Positions 1 through 8,079 of a DNA stretch of 35,965 nucleotides are shown here, piece after piece. This DNA is from UBA8687 sp964564655 (lineage in GTDB: Bacteria; Nitrospinota; Nitrospinia; Nitrospinales; VA-1). Where the stretch lies: NCBI GenBank assembly GCA_964564655.1, contig CAZMBO010000011.1, positions 1 to 35,965 of the forward strand, read 5' to 3'. Numbering within the stretch: the stretch's first letter is position 1; each line of letters opens with the position of its first letter. The notes below the pieces were generated by a model that was not told the DNA's origin, searched no databases, and was given only the letters and a program-made list of their open reading frames with translations. The translations under genes and the position numbers were made by a program.

Positions 1-2934
1 GTAATTTTTAATAGCCTCATCCCATTTTTTGTTGTTATAAAGAGAGTTAGCAAGTGTAAAATATCCTTCCGCGTTTTGAGGTTGTATTTGGATGGCCTTT
101 TTAAATAGAGAGAAGGCCTTAGCGAACTCACCCCTATTATCCCAATAAATCCCAATATTAATATGAGCTTCAAAATAATTAGGTTTTATTTCAATCGCTG
201 TTATGTATTGGGCCAGAGCATCTTCTAAATTTCCTTGAGCTGTCAGGATATTTCCCAGACCGTTATAGGCTGCGGCATAATCGGGTTTAAGCTTGATGGC
301 GCTCCTGAGATGGCTTTCTGCTTTTTTGAAATCTCCATTTTTTGCTAAAGCATTTCCAAGCCAAAAATGCGCCAAAACAAAGCTGGGATTGAGCTTTATA
401 GCTTCCTCAAATTTTTCAAGGGCCCCTCTCAGATTTTTTTTGTTTAGATATTGAACCCCAAGTTCGAACATATCTTCCGCAATTTCTGTATTGATACGTT
501 GATCCCAAAAACTTTTAAATATTTCCTTGTCAGCGCTTGCCACGTTTTTAACTTTTGTGAATACCGAATCGAAAGAAGTACGGTTTTTAAGAAACTTATA
601 AATACTCTCTCTGGATATAACATCTGGTGAGTTAAGGAAAAATTCCAGCGATGGGTTGTTATCAGTTATGAGCATCTGTTTTGAGCCCATATTTTCCAAT
701 TCATTTTCCAAAAACCAAATGCTTCCTAAAAGACTAAAGGGATTTTCAAATTTAATTTTTCGCATTACTTCGTTTACCACCGGATGCTTCAAGCGTTTTT
801 CAATTTTCCTGAAGTCAATATTTATAGGATCATTTGAACCTATTAAAATTAATTCCTGTTTTACGGGATACCAACTCATCACATACGGAAAGCTCTCAAG
901 AAAAGTTCGAAAGTGCTCGTATATATGAGTTTCTGTCTGGCTATGCAAAGGTATCCACTGACTGACAATTCCGCCTGGGTTCAAAGCTTTTTTGGTTAAT
1001 TCATAATATTCTTTTGTATAAAGATTAACAGCCCCTGCATTGGTTGGCGGAGGAGGTTCTGCAGTTATAACATCATAAGTTTTTGAAGTCGTTAAGAGGT
1101 GGTTCCTTCCATCCTGAATAATTTTATGAATTTTTGGATTAGTAACAGCATCATAATTCGTATCGCTAAAAAATTGTGCGGCAATAAAAACACCAGGCGA
1201 AATGTCTACCGCATCGACAGAATCAATTCCGGGATAAACTCCCGCCGCACCAGAGGTCAGACCTGTTCCAAAACAAATTACCAGGACATCTTTAGGGTTT
1301 TCATTGAGCAAGAGAGGAATGTAGGACAATAGGGTCATATATTTTCGCGAATTGCTATGGTTAGCGGACATACTGACCCCATTCAATATTAAACTTTTAC
1401 GCTGTATTCCAAAGGTGTCATCATCATCATTGAAAACCGCAACAGTAGTCGTTAACCCTTCATTCAAATAAATCAATTTTTCAGGATTTGTTTTACCGGC
1501 CGAATTGCGCATAAAAAAACCTTTTAATAAATCTTCCGGCATAGCAAGTAGGGTTAATACCAACAAGCCGAATACGGAAAGAGCAGCTCCTTTTCTAATT
1601 AATCCGGTAAAATATGTTGAGGTTGCGAAAAGAATAACTCCTGTTAAAAAATTCAACATGGCTAAAAAAACCAGAGTTTGTTGAGACCCAAGGTTTGGTA
1701 ATAGAAGGTAGCCTGCAACAAGAGATCCCAGAATGCCCCCCAGTGTATTAACTCCATAAATAGTCCCCAAAGAACTTCCAATATTTTCTGACCCTCGAGT
1801 CACAATGTGAGTCAGAACAGGAAAACTCATTCCAAACAGGATGGTGGGAACAGACATCAAAGCGGAAGCGTTTTGCATATCAATCCAAAATTCGGCGATA
1901 GGGCTTTCCAACCTTAAAGGCCGGATAAAAGAGGAAAAGATCCAACTGGATTGATAAATACTAAAAATTAGGTAAAAACCAATTCCAAACTGGAACAGCG
2001 TCAAAAGCATGCGCAAATCAAAATTTCTTTTAAAAAAAGGTACAATTAATACCCCCCCCACCGTTATTCCAAAAAGGAAATTGGCCAACATTAGACTAAA
2101 AGAATAAACGGTACTGCCTATGCCAAACACCAAAATTCTTGTCCAAACTACTTCATAAGCCAACGCTGTAAAACCACACAAAAAACTGGCGACAACCCAA
2201 ATAATATTTGCTTTATCGACTTGGATAGAAAGCGACGCCGGCTTTGGAAGTGTCCATCCAATGGGAGTTGAAGGTTCGGACTTTTTGTGTCTCAGGATAC
2301 AAAGAATTCCAACAAAAATATTTACAAATGCCGCCAGCCAAGCTGTTTGTAAAACTCCCAAATATTCTATAAGAAAATACCCGCTCAACAAGCAACCCGC
2401 CGCGGCTCCAAAAGTATTAATAGAATATAAATAACCTACCTGTTTGCCGGTATGAGTTTCTTCAGTTACAAAATACTTCGCCATTATGGGAAGGGTAGCT
2501 CCCATCAAAATAGTAGGGATTAATACTAAAGAAAACGCTAAAGCTGTTTTTAACAAGCCTGTTTGAAAAAAGAAATCGGGCAACCAACTATAAAACCAAG
2601 CGTAAATAGGAGAAAACTTTGAAAACAAAAAGGAAAGAAATGAAGCTGTCAAACCAATCAAAAGCTCAATTTTTCCATAGATCAATAGAGGCTTTCCAGC
2701 TTTATCAATTGTGGTTCCCCATAAATAGCTACCCAGACCCAAACCAGCCATAAAAGCCGATAAAACCACAGATACAGAATAAATTGTATGACCAAAAACC
2801 AGAGTCAACATTCTGGTCCAGACAACCTGGTAAATTAAACTGGAAATACCCGAGAAAAAAAATAAAAAGTATATCCAGTTGGATCGTTTCAAATCTGGAC
2901 GAACCAATCCTCTTTTTATTGATTTTTTTTTCAT
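1..2934 (-). CDS. Fused MFS-like membrane domain / spermidine synthase-like protein with C-terminal TPRs (partial)
   Basis: The reading frame is open for all 978 codons from the ATG at 2934 to the window edge, so the C-terminus is missing. About residues 1-470 hold many hydrophobic segments in two similar halves, each starting with a [L/A]-x-YEVVWTR / IYQVVWTR type motif, as in the fused MFS/spermidine synthase family. About residues 480-740 are a spermidine synthase-like methyltransferase fold: a glycine-rich loop (CFGTGLTSG, near residue 550), then DAVDIS, an acidic residue position used to bind AdoMet or decarboxylated AdoMet, and later ITAEPPPPT. From about residue 815 there are at least four TPR units (for example NLEDALAQYITAIEIKP). 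Inner-membrane location is inferred. Substrate is unknown: many family members are not proven polyamine enzymes. No clear Shine-Dalgarno precedes the ATG. Confidence 0.85.
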   Translation of the reverse strand, partial: MKKKSIKRGLVRPDLKRSNWIYFLFFFSGISSLIYQVVWTRMLTLVFGHTIYSVSVVLSAFMAGLGLGSYLWGTTIDKAGKPLLIYGKIELLIGLTASFLSFLFSKFSPIYAWFYSWLPDFFFQTGLLKTALAFSLVLIPTILMGATLPIMAKYFVTEETHTGKQVGYLYSINTFGAAAGCLLSGYFLIEYLGVLQTAWLAAFVNIFVGILCILRHKKSEPSTPIGWTLPKPASLSIQVDKANIIWVVASFLCGFTALAYEVVWTRILVFGIGSTVYSFSLMLANFLFGITVGGVLIVPFFKRNFDLRMLLTLFQFGIGFYLIFSIYQSSWIFSSFIRPLRLESPIAEFWIDMQNASALMSVPTILFGMSFPVLTHIVTRGSENIGSSLGTIYGVNTLGGILGSLVAGYLLLPNLGSQQTLVFLAMLNFLTGVILFATSTYFTGLIRKGAALSVFGLLVLTLLAMPEDLLKGFFMRNSAGKTNPEKLIYLNEGLTTTVAVFNDDDDTFGIQRKSLILNGVSMSANHSNSRKYMTLLSYIPLLLNENPKDVLVICFGTGLTSGAAGVYPGIDSVDAVDISPGVFIAAQFFSDTNYDAVTNPKIHKIIQDGRNHLLTTSKTYDVITAEPPPPTNAGAVNLYTKEYYELTKKALNPGGIVSQWIPLHSQTETHIYEHFRTFLESFPYVMSWYPVKQELILIGSNDPINIDFRKIEKRLKHPVVNEVMRKIKFENPFSLLGSIWFLENELENMGSKQMLITDNNPSLEFFLNSPDVISRESIYKFLKNRTSFDSVFTKVKNVASADKEIFKSFWDQRINTEIAEDMFELGVQYLNKKNLRGALEKFEEAIKLNPSFVLAHFWLGNALAKNGDFKKAESHLRSAIKLKPDYAAAYNGLGNILTAQGNLEDALAQYITAIEIKPNYFEAHINIGIYWDNRGEFAKAFSLFKKAIQIQPQNAEGYFTLANSLYNNKKWDEAIKNY

Positions 2935-2985
2935 TAAATAAATTTTATGCCAAAATTTTTTAGAAACTGCGGCAAATGGGGCAGG

Positions 2986-3005
2986 ATCGATCTAGCAAGA
3001 TCGAT
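2986..3005. repeat. Perfect 8-bp inverted repeat (hairpin) between genes
   Basis: ATCGATCT and AGATCGAT are separated by AGCA, giving a perfect 8-bp stem with a 4-base loop. It lies downstream of the acidic-protein gene and upstream of the spermidine synthase-like gene. No T-run follows on either strand, so it is not a typical intrinsic terminator. It could be an operator or a 3' end stabiliser. Confidence 0.5.
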
Positions 3006-3038
3006 GGATTCGAATTCGCTTGCAGATTAATCTTTGTT

Positions 3039-3395
3039 CTAAATTTCTTCGGTTCGTGTTTCAGTTATATCTTTGACCTCTGCTTCCCCATTCCCACTGA
3101 AGTTATCCAACGCATCGCTACTCCAATCTTCATCCAGAAAACGATCGGTCATGATGTGCAAGTCTTTTTTATTTTTCTGCATCTTTTTTAAGAGCAATTT
3201 TGTTTCTTCATCTGGGAAGAGTTCGTTGAGGTCTTTATCCTCTTCTGGAAATAATTCATTGAGGTCTACTTCGGTTGGAAACGGTAATTCGTTCTGCGGT
3301 TGGTAAACCGTCTCTTCTTCAGCTTCGATATCTTCAATACGCTCATTCCCTAGAGGACTATTCGTTGATTCTGGCGGCTGGGTTATTTTGGTCAT
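3039..3395 (-). CDS. Small acidic protein with a duplicated DLNELFP motif
   Basis: 118 aa. I place the start at the ATG at 3395 because GGAG lies 9 nt upstream; an in-frame TTG at 3410 sits on that Shine-Dalgarno and would lack its own. The protein is very rich in Glu and Asp, has no Cys and no hydrophobic segment, and is probably cytoplasmic. Its clearest feature is a near-tandem duplication, DLNELFPEE then DLNELFPDE, around residues 43-64, followed by a basic stretch (KKMQKNKKD) and another acidic tail. The repeated short amphipathic motif resembles a linear docking peptide, which is inference only. A promoter-like element sits at the expected distance upstream. I do not recognise the family. 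Confidence 0.6.
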   Translation of the reverse strand: MTKITQPPESTNSPLGNERIEDIEAEEETVYQPQNELPFPTEVDLNELFPEEDKDLNELFPDEETKLLLKKMQKNKKDLHIMTDRFLDEDWSSDALDNFSGNGEAEVKDITETRTEEI

Positions 3396-3420
3396 GTTTG
3401 AAAGCTCCAAAAAGATTCCT

Positions 3421-3462
3421 AGTGGTATAGTAATTTAAAGTACCCTTATCTGCAATACCACT
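3421..3462 (-). promoter_or_regulatory. Promoter bracketed by an 8-bp inverted repeat (operator-like)
   Basis: On the minus strand TTGCAG (3455-3450), a 17-nt spacer and TACTAT (3432-3427) form a sigma70-like promoter whose start would fall near 3420, about 25 nt before the ATG of the acidic protein. AGTGGTAT (3421-3428) and ATACCACT (3455-3462) are perfect inverted arms; one touches the -10 and the other the -35. This suggests a repressor site, by inference. Confidence 0.4.
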
Positions 3463-3596
3463 TGCAACTATGAAATAATACAACAATTTTACACACAAAA
3501 AAGTAGGAAATTCGACACTAACTAATGACAAGGCCCTCCAAACAGTTTCTATATAGAGCTATTATATAACGACTAAGAATTGTGATTATAAGCTAA

Positions 3597-4073
3597 TTAA
3601 AAGCGGGCTAGCCAGATACCTAAAAAAAGAGCAATGGTCATCAGTGCCAAGGTCATGCGACTGAGGCCGATCATCTTTTTCAGTGTCTCAGGAACAAGTG
3701 CTTTATTTTTTGGGTTGAGATCAAGATCAGAGATTTGCGTTCTTAATGAGAACGCCAAATACATACTGACAAAAAATGCTCCTGCCGCGAATATCATTTT
3801 TATGCCAAATAAATTGTAGTAACCGGGTTTGAGCCCTGTCTGTGCTGTGTAATTCACAAGAAGGAAATAAACTCCGGTTCCCACCAAAACGAGCAGGCTT
3901 GCAAACACGGTTGGTGCCAGATGATCAAGTATTTTGTAGGAAGGAGAATTTTCGTCTCGCTCTTTCTGATTTTTTTCAGCAGCAGGAAGATAAATCAATA
4001 AACTGTATACTGCACTGCCGATAGCAACTACTGCTGCCATTAGATGTATAAAAATAATGAAATTATTTTGCAT
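3597..4073 (-). CDS. Four-helix integral membrane protein of unknown function
   Basis: 158 aa with four predicted membrane segments, at about residues 5-28, 52-74, 88-108 and 136-156. A His at residue 10 lies in the first helix (IHLMAAVVAIGSAVYSLL), reminiscent of CopD/DUF2269-like membrane proteins in which a helix His can bind metal or heme. That resemblance is weak and I give no function. The gene begins 16 nt after pepA on the same strand, so it is probably co-transcribed with the peptidase. No transporter or oxidase partner is adjacent. Confidence 0.75.
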   Translation of the reverse strand: MQNNFIIFIHLMAAVVAIGSAVYSLLIYLPAAEKNQKERDENSPSYKILDHLAPTVFASLLVLVGTGVYFLLVNYTAQTGLKPGYYNLFGIKMIFAAGAFFVSMYLAFSLRTQISDLDLNPKNKALVPETLKKMIGLSRMTLALMTIALFLGIWLARF

Positions 4074-4089
4074 GGTTTTCGAGATTTCT

Positions 4090-5604
4090 TTAACGGCCTT
4101 TTTCCAGATAGCTCAACAACAACCGCACTCCAAACCCAGATGCGCCCTTATTGGTGTAGGGTCTGTCGAATCCCCATGCAGTGCCAGCGATATCGATATG
4201 TGCCCAGGGTTGCTCACCAGCAAACGCTTTGAGAAAAGCGGCTCCCATGATTGTTCCCGCGCCAACCCCTGGAGATGCGATATTTTTAAGGTCGGCAATA
4301 TCGCTTTTTGTAGCTTTTTCATATTCTTCCCAGAGTGGAAGTTCCCAGACACGCTCTCCCGTCGCCTCACCAGCGTTTTTTAATTTTTGAATCATTGCCT
4401 TGTTGTTGCCTATGACAGCGGCTGCCTGATGACCCAGTGCATGCAACACGGCCCCCGTCAAGGTTGCTAGATCGATCACCTCTTTGGGTTTATATCGTTG
4501 TGCGTAAGTTAACGCATCTGCAAGCACAAGTCGACCTTCGGCATCGGTGTTTAACACCTCGATGGTTTTGCCTGACATACTTTTTAATATATCACCTGGT
4601 TTAATGGCCGATCCACTCGGCATATTTTCTGCTGCAGCAACAATTCCAACAATATTTGCTTGAAGCTTTAAGCTGGATACCAATTGTAGAGTTGCCAGAG
4701 TAGTAGCTGCACCAGACATATCCATCTTCATCTCGTCCATCTTCGCACCGGGTTTAAGAGAAATACCACCGGTATCGAAGGTAACGCCTTTGCCAACAAT
4801 AATGGTAGGGCTTTTCTTTTTAGCCGCACCGTTATATTCGAGTACAATGAGAACCGGTGGTTCGTCACTGCCTTGCGACACACCCAGCAAAGATCCCATA
4901 CCCAATTTTTCCATTTCCTTTTTGTCAAGTAACTTGCAGGCGATTTTATTTTTACGCGCCATTTTCTTTGCATGTTCTGCAAGGTAGGTCGGTGTTACAG
5001 TGTTACCAGGATGTGAAATCAGGTCACGTGCTGTGTGTACAGCGTCGATAATTTTTTCTGCACGGGCGATGGATTTTGCTGTCGATGCCTGACGCGACTT
5101 TGATGTTGTCAGCAATGTTAGTTTTTCTACTCGGCTAGGGGGATCGTCTTTTTCATCTATAGATTTATAGTTGTCGAAATGATAAAGAGCCAGTCCAACC
5201 CCTTCAGCCATTGCGCCTACCAGTTCTCTGTATAATCCGCCCTTGCCTTTAGCAATTCTTTCAAAAGCACCCAGATCAGCCGCAATAGATTTAAATTTGG
5301 ATTGCTCTGCGAGTTTGGCCGCCGTTCCTGCAGCCTGACAAATTTTTTCGGCCGTCACATCTTTAGCTTTGCCAATACCCACTAATAACAAGTTAGACGC
5401 TTTTCCAATGTTGTTGAGCAATAGCGCTTGCCCTGGCTTTCCGCCAAACCTTTTATTTTCAAATGCATGGCTAATAGCACCCGCAATTTCATCGTCGAAT
5501 TTTTTAAGCGTGCCAGAAGGTTTTTTTTCTTCCACGCAAACAAGAATCAAGCATTCGGTTTTATGTTCAAGAGGGTGATCTAGTTTTTGGTGTATTTTTA
5601 TCAT
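4090..5604 (-). CDS. pepA: Leucyl aminopeptidase (M17 family)
   Basis: 504 aa, the usual length for PepA. This cytosolic two-metal exopeptidase removes N-terminal residues from peptides. The variable N-terminal domain covers about residues 1-165 and the catalytic domain follows. The active-site lysines of the family are at K272 (VGKGVTFDTGG) and K284 (SLKPG), the signature NTDAEGRL is at 352-359 with the catalytic Arg at R358, and metal ligands are expected at D277, D295, D354 and E356. The ATG at 5604 follows AAGG with 5-6 nt spacing. Hexameric assembly is known for the family. It is first in a short operon with the four-helix membrane protein. Confidence 0.97.
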   Translation of the reverse strand: MIKIHQKLDHPLEHKTECLILVCVEEKKPSGTLKKFDDEIAGAISHAFENKRFGGKPGQALLLNNIGKASNLLLVGIGKAKDVTAEKICQAAGTAAKLAEQSKFKSIAADLGAFERIAKGKGGLYRELVGAMAEGVGLALYHFDNYKSIDEKDDPPSRVEKLTLLTTSKSRQASTAKSIARAEKIIDAVHTARDLISHPGNTVTPTYLAEHAKKMARKNKIACKLLDKKEMEKLGMGSLLGVSQGSDEPPVLIVLEYNGAAKKKSPTIIVGKGVTFDTGGISLKPGAKMDEMKMDMSGAATTLATLQLVSSLKLQANIVGIVAAAENMPSGSAIKPGDILKSMSGKTIEVLNTDAEGRLVLADALTYAQRYKPKEVIDLATLTGAVLHALGHQAAAVIGNNKAMIQKLKNAGEATGERVWELPLWEEYEKATKSDIADLKNIASPGVGAGTIMGAAFLKAFAGEQPWAHIDIAGTAWGFDRPYTNKGASGFGVRLLLSYLEKGR

Positions 5605-5646
5605 GCTCGCCTTTATAGGTATGTTGGATTTTAATGAACAAATGAG

Positions 5647-5675
5647 AGTTTATATTTATGAGTTCCTTCAATCAA
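5647..5675 (-). promoter_or_regulatory. Candidate promoter for pepA
   Basis: Minus-strand TTGATT (5675-5670), 17-nt spacer, TAAACT (5652-5647); each hexamer matches the sigma70 consensus at 4 of 6 positions. Transcription would start near 5640, about 36 nt before the pepA ATG. Confidence 0.35.
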
Positions 5676-5866
5676 CCTGAATTTTGGGTACGTGTGGCAG
5701 TAAACTCGTTTGTAAGTAATGTTTGCCTGTTTCCTTAAAAATAGACCTGCAATAAAACCTACTAAAGTCTGTTTAAACAGCCTTCAAATACTAATTAGCT
5801 AGAACACAGTAAAAATATCTTACTCAACAGCCTAAAAACCTTTAAAAATAAGCCTCTAGGGAAATA

Positions 5867-5895
5867 TTGACAATCGACAGGTCGACCACTAAAAT
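5867..5895 (+). promoter_or_regulatory. Strong sigma70-type promoter for the NuoF/HndC-like gene
   Basis: A perfect -35 TTGACA (5867-5872), an optimal 17-nt spacer and TAAAAT (5890-5895, 5 of 6 consensus bases). The start would be near 5902, giving a leader of about 110 nt before the ATG at 6015. The spacer contains the palindrome GTCGAC (5881-5886). Confidence 0.6.
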
Positions 5896-6014
5896 GGCTG
5901 GAATTTTCAGTTGATTTATGAGAAATTGTTGGGCCCACTAAATCTACGTTTTTGAAACGGGACGAGTTTTTTAATATTTAAATTTTTCAATTTTCGAATA
6001 GCAGGAGATCATCG

Positions 6015-7847
6015 ATGCAAGTCGTAGAGGACCAAAAAAACCAGGCTGTCGAAGCGAAACAGGGCCAGATAAAGATTACTGTTTGTTTGAGCCTGAGTGG
6101 TATCGCTGAAGGTGGTAAAGAGGTCTATGCAGAATTTCAAAAGCAAATCTCTGAAATGGAGGCCAACGCTGAATTAGGTGAGCGTAAATGTGAAATGGGG
6201 CAGGTGGGTTGTCGAGGATATTGTAGCCGCGATGTGTTAGTCGATGTTTATGTCCCCGGAGAAGAACGGGTAACCTATGAAAAGGTTAAACCTGCAATGG
6301 TCAAAAACATTTTAAACGATCACATTGTTGGTGGGAAACCGTTTAAAAAAGCAGCTGCTAAAGAAGATTATTACACGACGCTTGGCAAACAAACACGTGT
6401 TGCACTAGCGCATGGAGGCTCGATCGATCCTGAAAACATTAATGACTATATTCAAGTCGGTGGCTATGAATCTCTGAAAAAAGTACTCTCCACCATGAAA
6501 CCAGAAGAGGTGATCGCGGAAGTTAAAAAATCTGGTTTGCGAGGAAAAGGAGGCGGTGGTTTTGTAACAGCTAACAAATGGGAAAAAGCACGTAATGCCC
6601 CAACTGATGACAAAGGTACCCGTTATATTATGGTCAATGGCGATGAGGGCAACCCCGCTTCATACATGGATCGCAGTGTAATGGAAGGGGCATCGCATCA
6701 GGTCCTTGAAGGTCTGTTGATTGGCGCTTATGCCATCGGCGCAACAGAGGGCATAATCTATACCCGATCAGATTACGATATTGCAGTGAAAAGGTTGAAC
6801 ATGGCAATCGAACAGGCTCGTGAGAGAGGATTTCTCGGAGAAAATATTTTAGGCTCGGGGTTCAGTCTCAACGTCAAAGTTCATGAAGGCCTTGAGGCTT
6901 TTATCGGTGGTGAGTCTACAGCCTTGATGCAATCGGTTGAAGGCAAACGTCCTTTTCCGAAAGCACAACCTCCCCATTCTTCAGAACAAGGGTTATGGGG
7001 CAAACCTACGGTATTGAACAACGCAGAAACCTGGGCAACCGTTCCTAAAATTATTGCGAATGGAGCGGATTGGTATGCTTCCATGGGTAACGACAATGCC
7101 AACGGTTGTAAAGTGTGGGCGATTTCTGGAAACATCAAATACAACGGCTTAATGGAATTGGATATGAAAACCACATTCCGCGAAGCCATTGATGATTATT
7201 GCGGTGGGATTCAGAAGAAAAAAGATCTCAAAGTGGTTCATGTCGGGGGTGTGACCGGCGGGTTTCTACCACCAGAATTGGCAGATACTCCGACAGACTA
7301 CGAAAGCCTGTTGAATGCTGGTGTTTTGATGGGACAAGCTAGCTTCGCCGCATATGACGAGTCGGCTTGTGTGATCGATCTCGCCAAGTTTTCTATCGGG
7401 TTCAACGAGGGCGAAACTTGCGGTAAATGCACACCGTGTCGAATTGGCCTTACCTTGATCCGACAAAAACTTGATGATATTTCAGAAGGCCGCGGAAAAC
7501 TAGAAGACCTTGACAAGCTTCAGGAGCTTTGCGAAGAAATAAGCCAGACCTCTCTTTGCGGCTTAGGAGAGACTGCACCGAAAGCCATCCTTACTGGACT
7601 AAAATATTTCCGTAAAGAATATGAAAGACATATTGTCGACCAAATTTGTGATGCAGCACGTTGTACGGGCCTTTATCGCTACTACGTCAAGGAAGAAGAC
7701 TGTGTGGCTTGTGGGGCCTGCATTAAACCTTGCCCCACCGGTGCTATTACAGGCGGAACTCGAAAGGTAGCTGCTCACATAGATATGGACTTATGCATCA
7801 ACTGCAATGCCTGCTACCAAGCCTGTGGGTTTCTAGCTATCGAATAG
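6015..7847 (+). CDS. NuoF/HndC-like NADH-dependent flavin and iron-sulfur oxidoreductase
   Basis: 610 aa. Residues about 18-90 are a thioredoxin-like [2Fe-2S] domain (C24, C59, C66, C70). Residues about 150-470 are the 51-kDa FMN/NADH domain with GLRGKGGGGF (174-183) and GDEGNPASYMDR (209-220). A [4Fe-4S] site follows with C469, C472, C475 (CGKCTPC) and C515. The C-terminus is a 2[4Fe-4S] ferredoxin domain (C563/C566/C569/C573 and C594/C597/C600/C604). This order matches HndC/HydB-type subunits that pass electrons between NAD(P)H and ferredoxin-like carriers. No NuoE, NuoG, hydrogenase or formate dehydrogenase gene is adjacent, so the partner is unknown. The usual MGSGG stretch before the cluster reads MGQASF. 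AGGAG lies 7 nt before the ATG. Promoter and terminator suggest a monocistronic unit. Confidence 0.88.
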   Translation: MQVVEDQKNQAVEAKQGQIKITVCLSLSGIAEGGKEVYAEFQKQISEMEANAELGERKCEMGQVGCRGYCSRDVLVDVYVPGEERVTYEKVKPAMVKNILNDHIVGGKPFKKAAAKEDYYTTLGKQTRVALAHGGSIDPENINDYIQVGGYESLKKVLSTMKPEEVIAEVKKSGLRGKGGGGFVTANKWEKARNAPTDDKGTRYIMVNGDEGNPASYMDRSVMEGASHQVLEGLLIGAYAIGATEGIIYTRSDYDIAVKRLNMAIEQARERGFLGENILGSGFSLNVKVHEGLEAFIGGESTALMQSVEGKRPFPKAQPPHSSEQGLWGKPTVLNNAETWATVPKIIANGADWYASMGNDNANGCKVWAISGNIKYNGLMELDMKTTFREAIDDYCGGIQKKKDLKVVHVGGVTGGFLPPELADTPTDYESLLNAGVLMGQASFAAYDESACVIDLAKFSIGFNEGETCGKCTPCRIGLTLIRQKLDDISEGRGKLEDLDKLQELCEEISQTSLCGLGETAPKAILTGLKYFRKEYERHIVDQICDAARCTGLYRYYVKEEDCVACGACIKPCPTGAITGGTRKVAAHIDMDLCINCNACYQACGFLAIE

Positions 7848-7867
7848 TTTTTTTAACTCGAATTTAT

Positions 7868-7900
7868 GCCCACAAAGGGTTTTCCTTGTGGGCTTTTTTT
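7868..7900 (+). terminator. Intrinsic terminator of the NuoF/HndC-like gene
   Basis: GCCCACAA and TTGTGGGC form an 8-bp stem, extended by GG/CC around a bulged A, followed by a run of seven T. It starts 20 bp after the stop codon. Confidence 0.9.
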
Positions 7901-8079
7901 ATTTCTACTCTTTCTGTTTGTCTTTTTAGAACACAATCGTGATTCTTTAATTTCGGGATAAAAGGTTCTAAAATACAGACAATGAAAATCGCAGTCATTC
8001 ATGGAGCAACTTGAAAAACAATCGGGCCAGACCCGGGGGAAGTAAAATAGCTGCCTTGGCCCTCTACCCACCCAAAGAT

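Larger units (their letters stand above)
5605..6014. other. 410-bp intergenic region between divergent pepA and the NuoF-like gene
   Basis: AT-rich spacer with a strong rightward promoter (5867-5895) and a weaker leftward candidate (5647-5675). A 26-codon frame starting at ATG 5658 (+) is visible but has no convincing ribosome site. I see no tRNA, riboswitch or terminator here. Confidence 0.7.

Noticed and set aside
5658..5738. 26-codon frame starting MSSFNQPEFWV between pepA and the NuoF-like gene
   Set aside because: No good Shine-Dalgarno, no recognised family, and the strong promoter lies downstream of it.
7982..8014. Short frame MKIAVIHGAT resembling the start of a type II dehydroquinase or similar protein
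   Set aside because: It stops after ten codons and no other frame continues a recognisable protein.
8021..8062. Possible signal recognition particle (4.5S) RNA from a CCAG-ACC-CGGGGGAAG stretch
   Set aside because: The conserved AGCAGC 3' side of helix 8 and the GGAA tetraloop are missing, and no flanking long stem closes the RNA.
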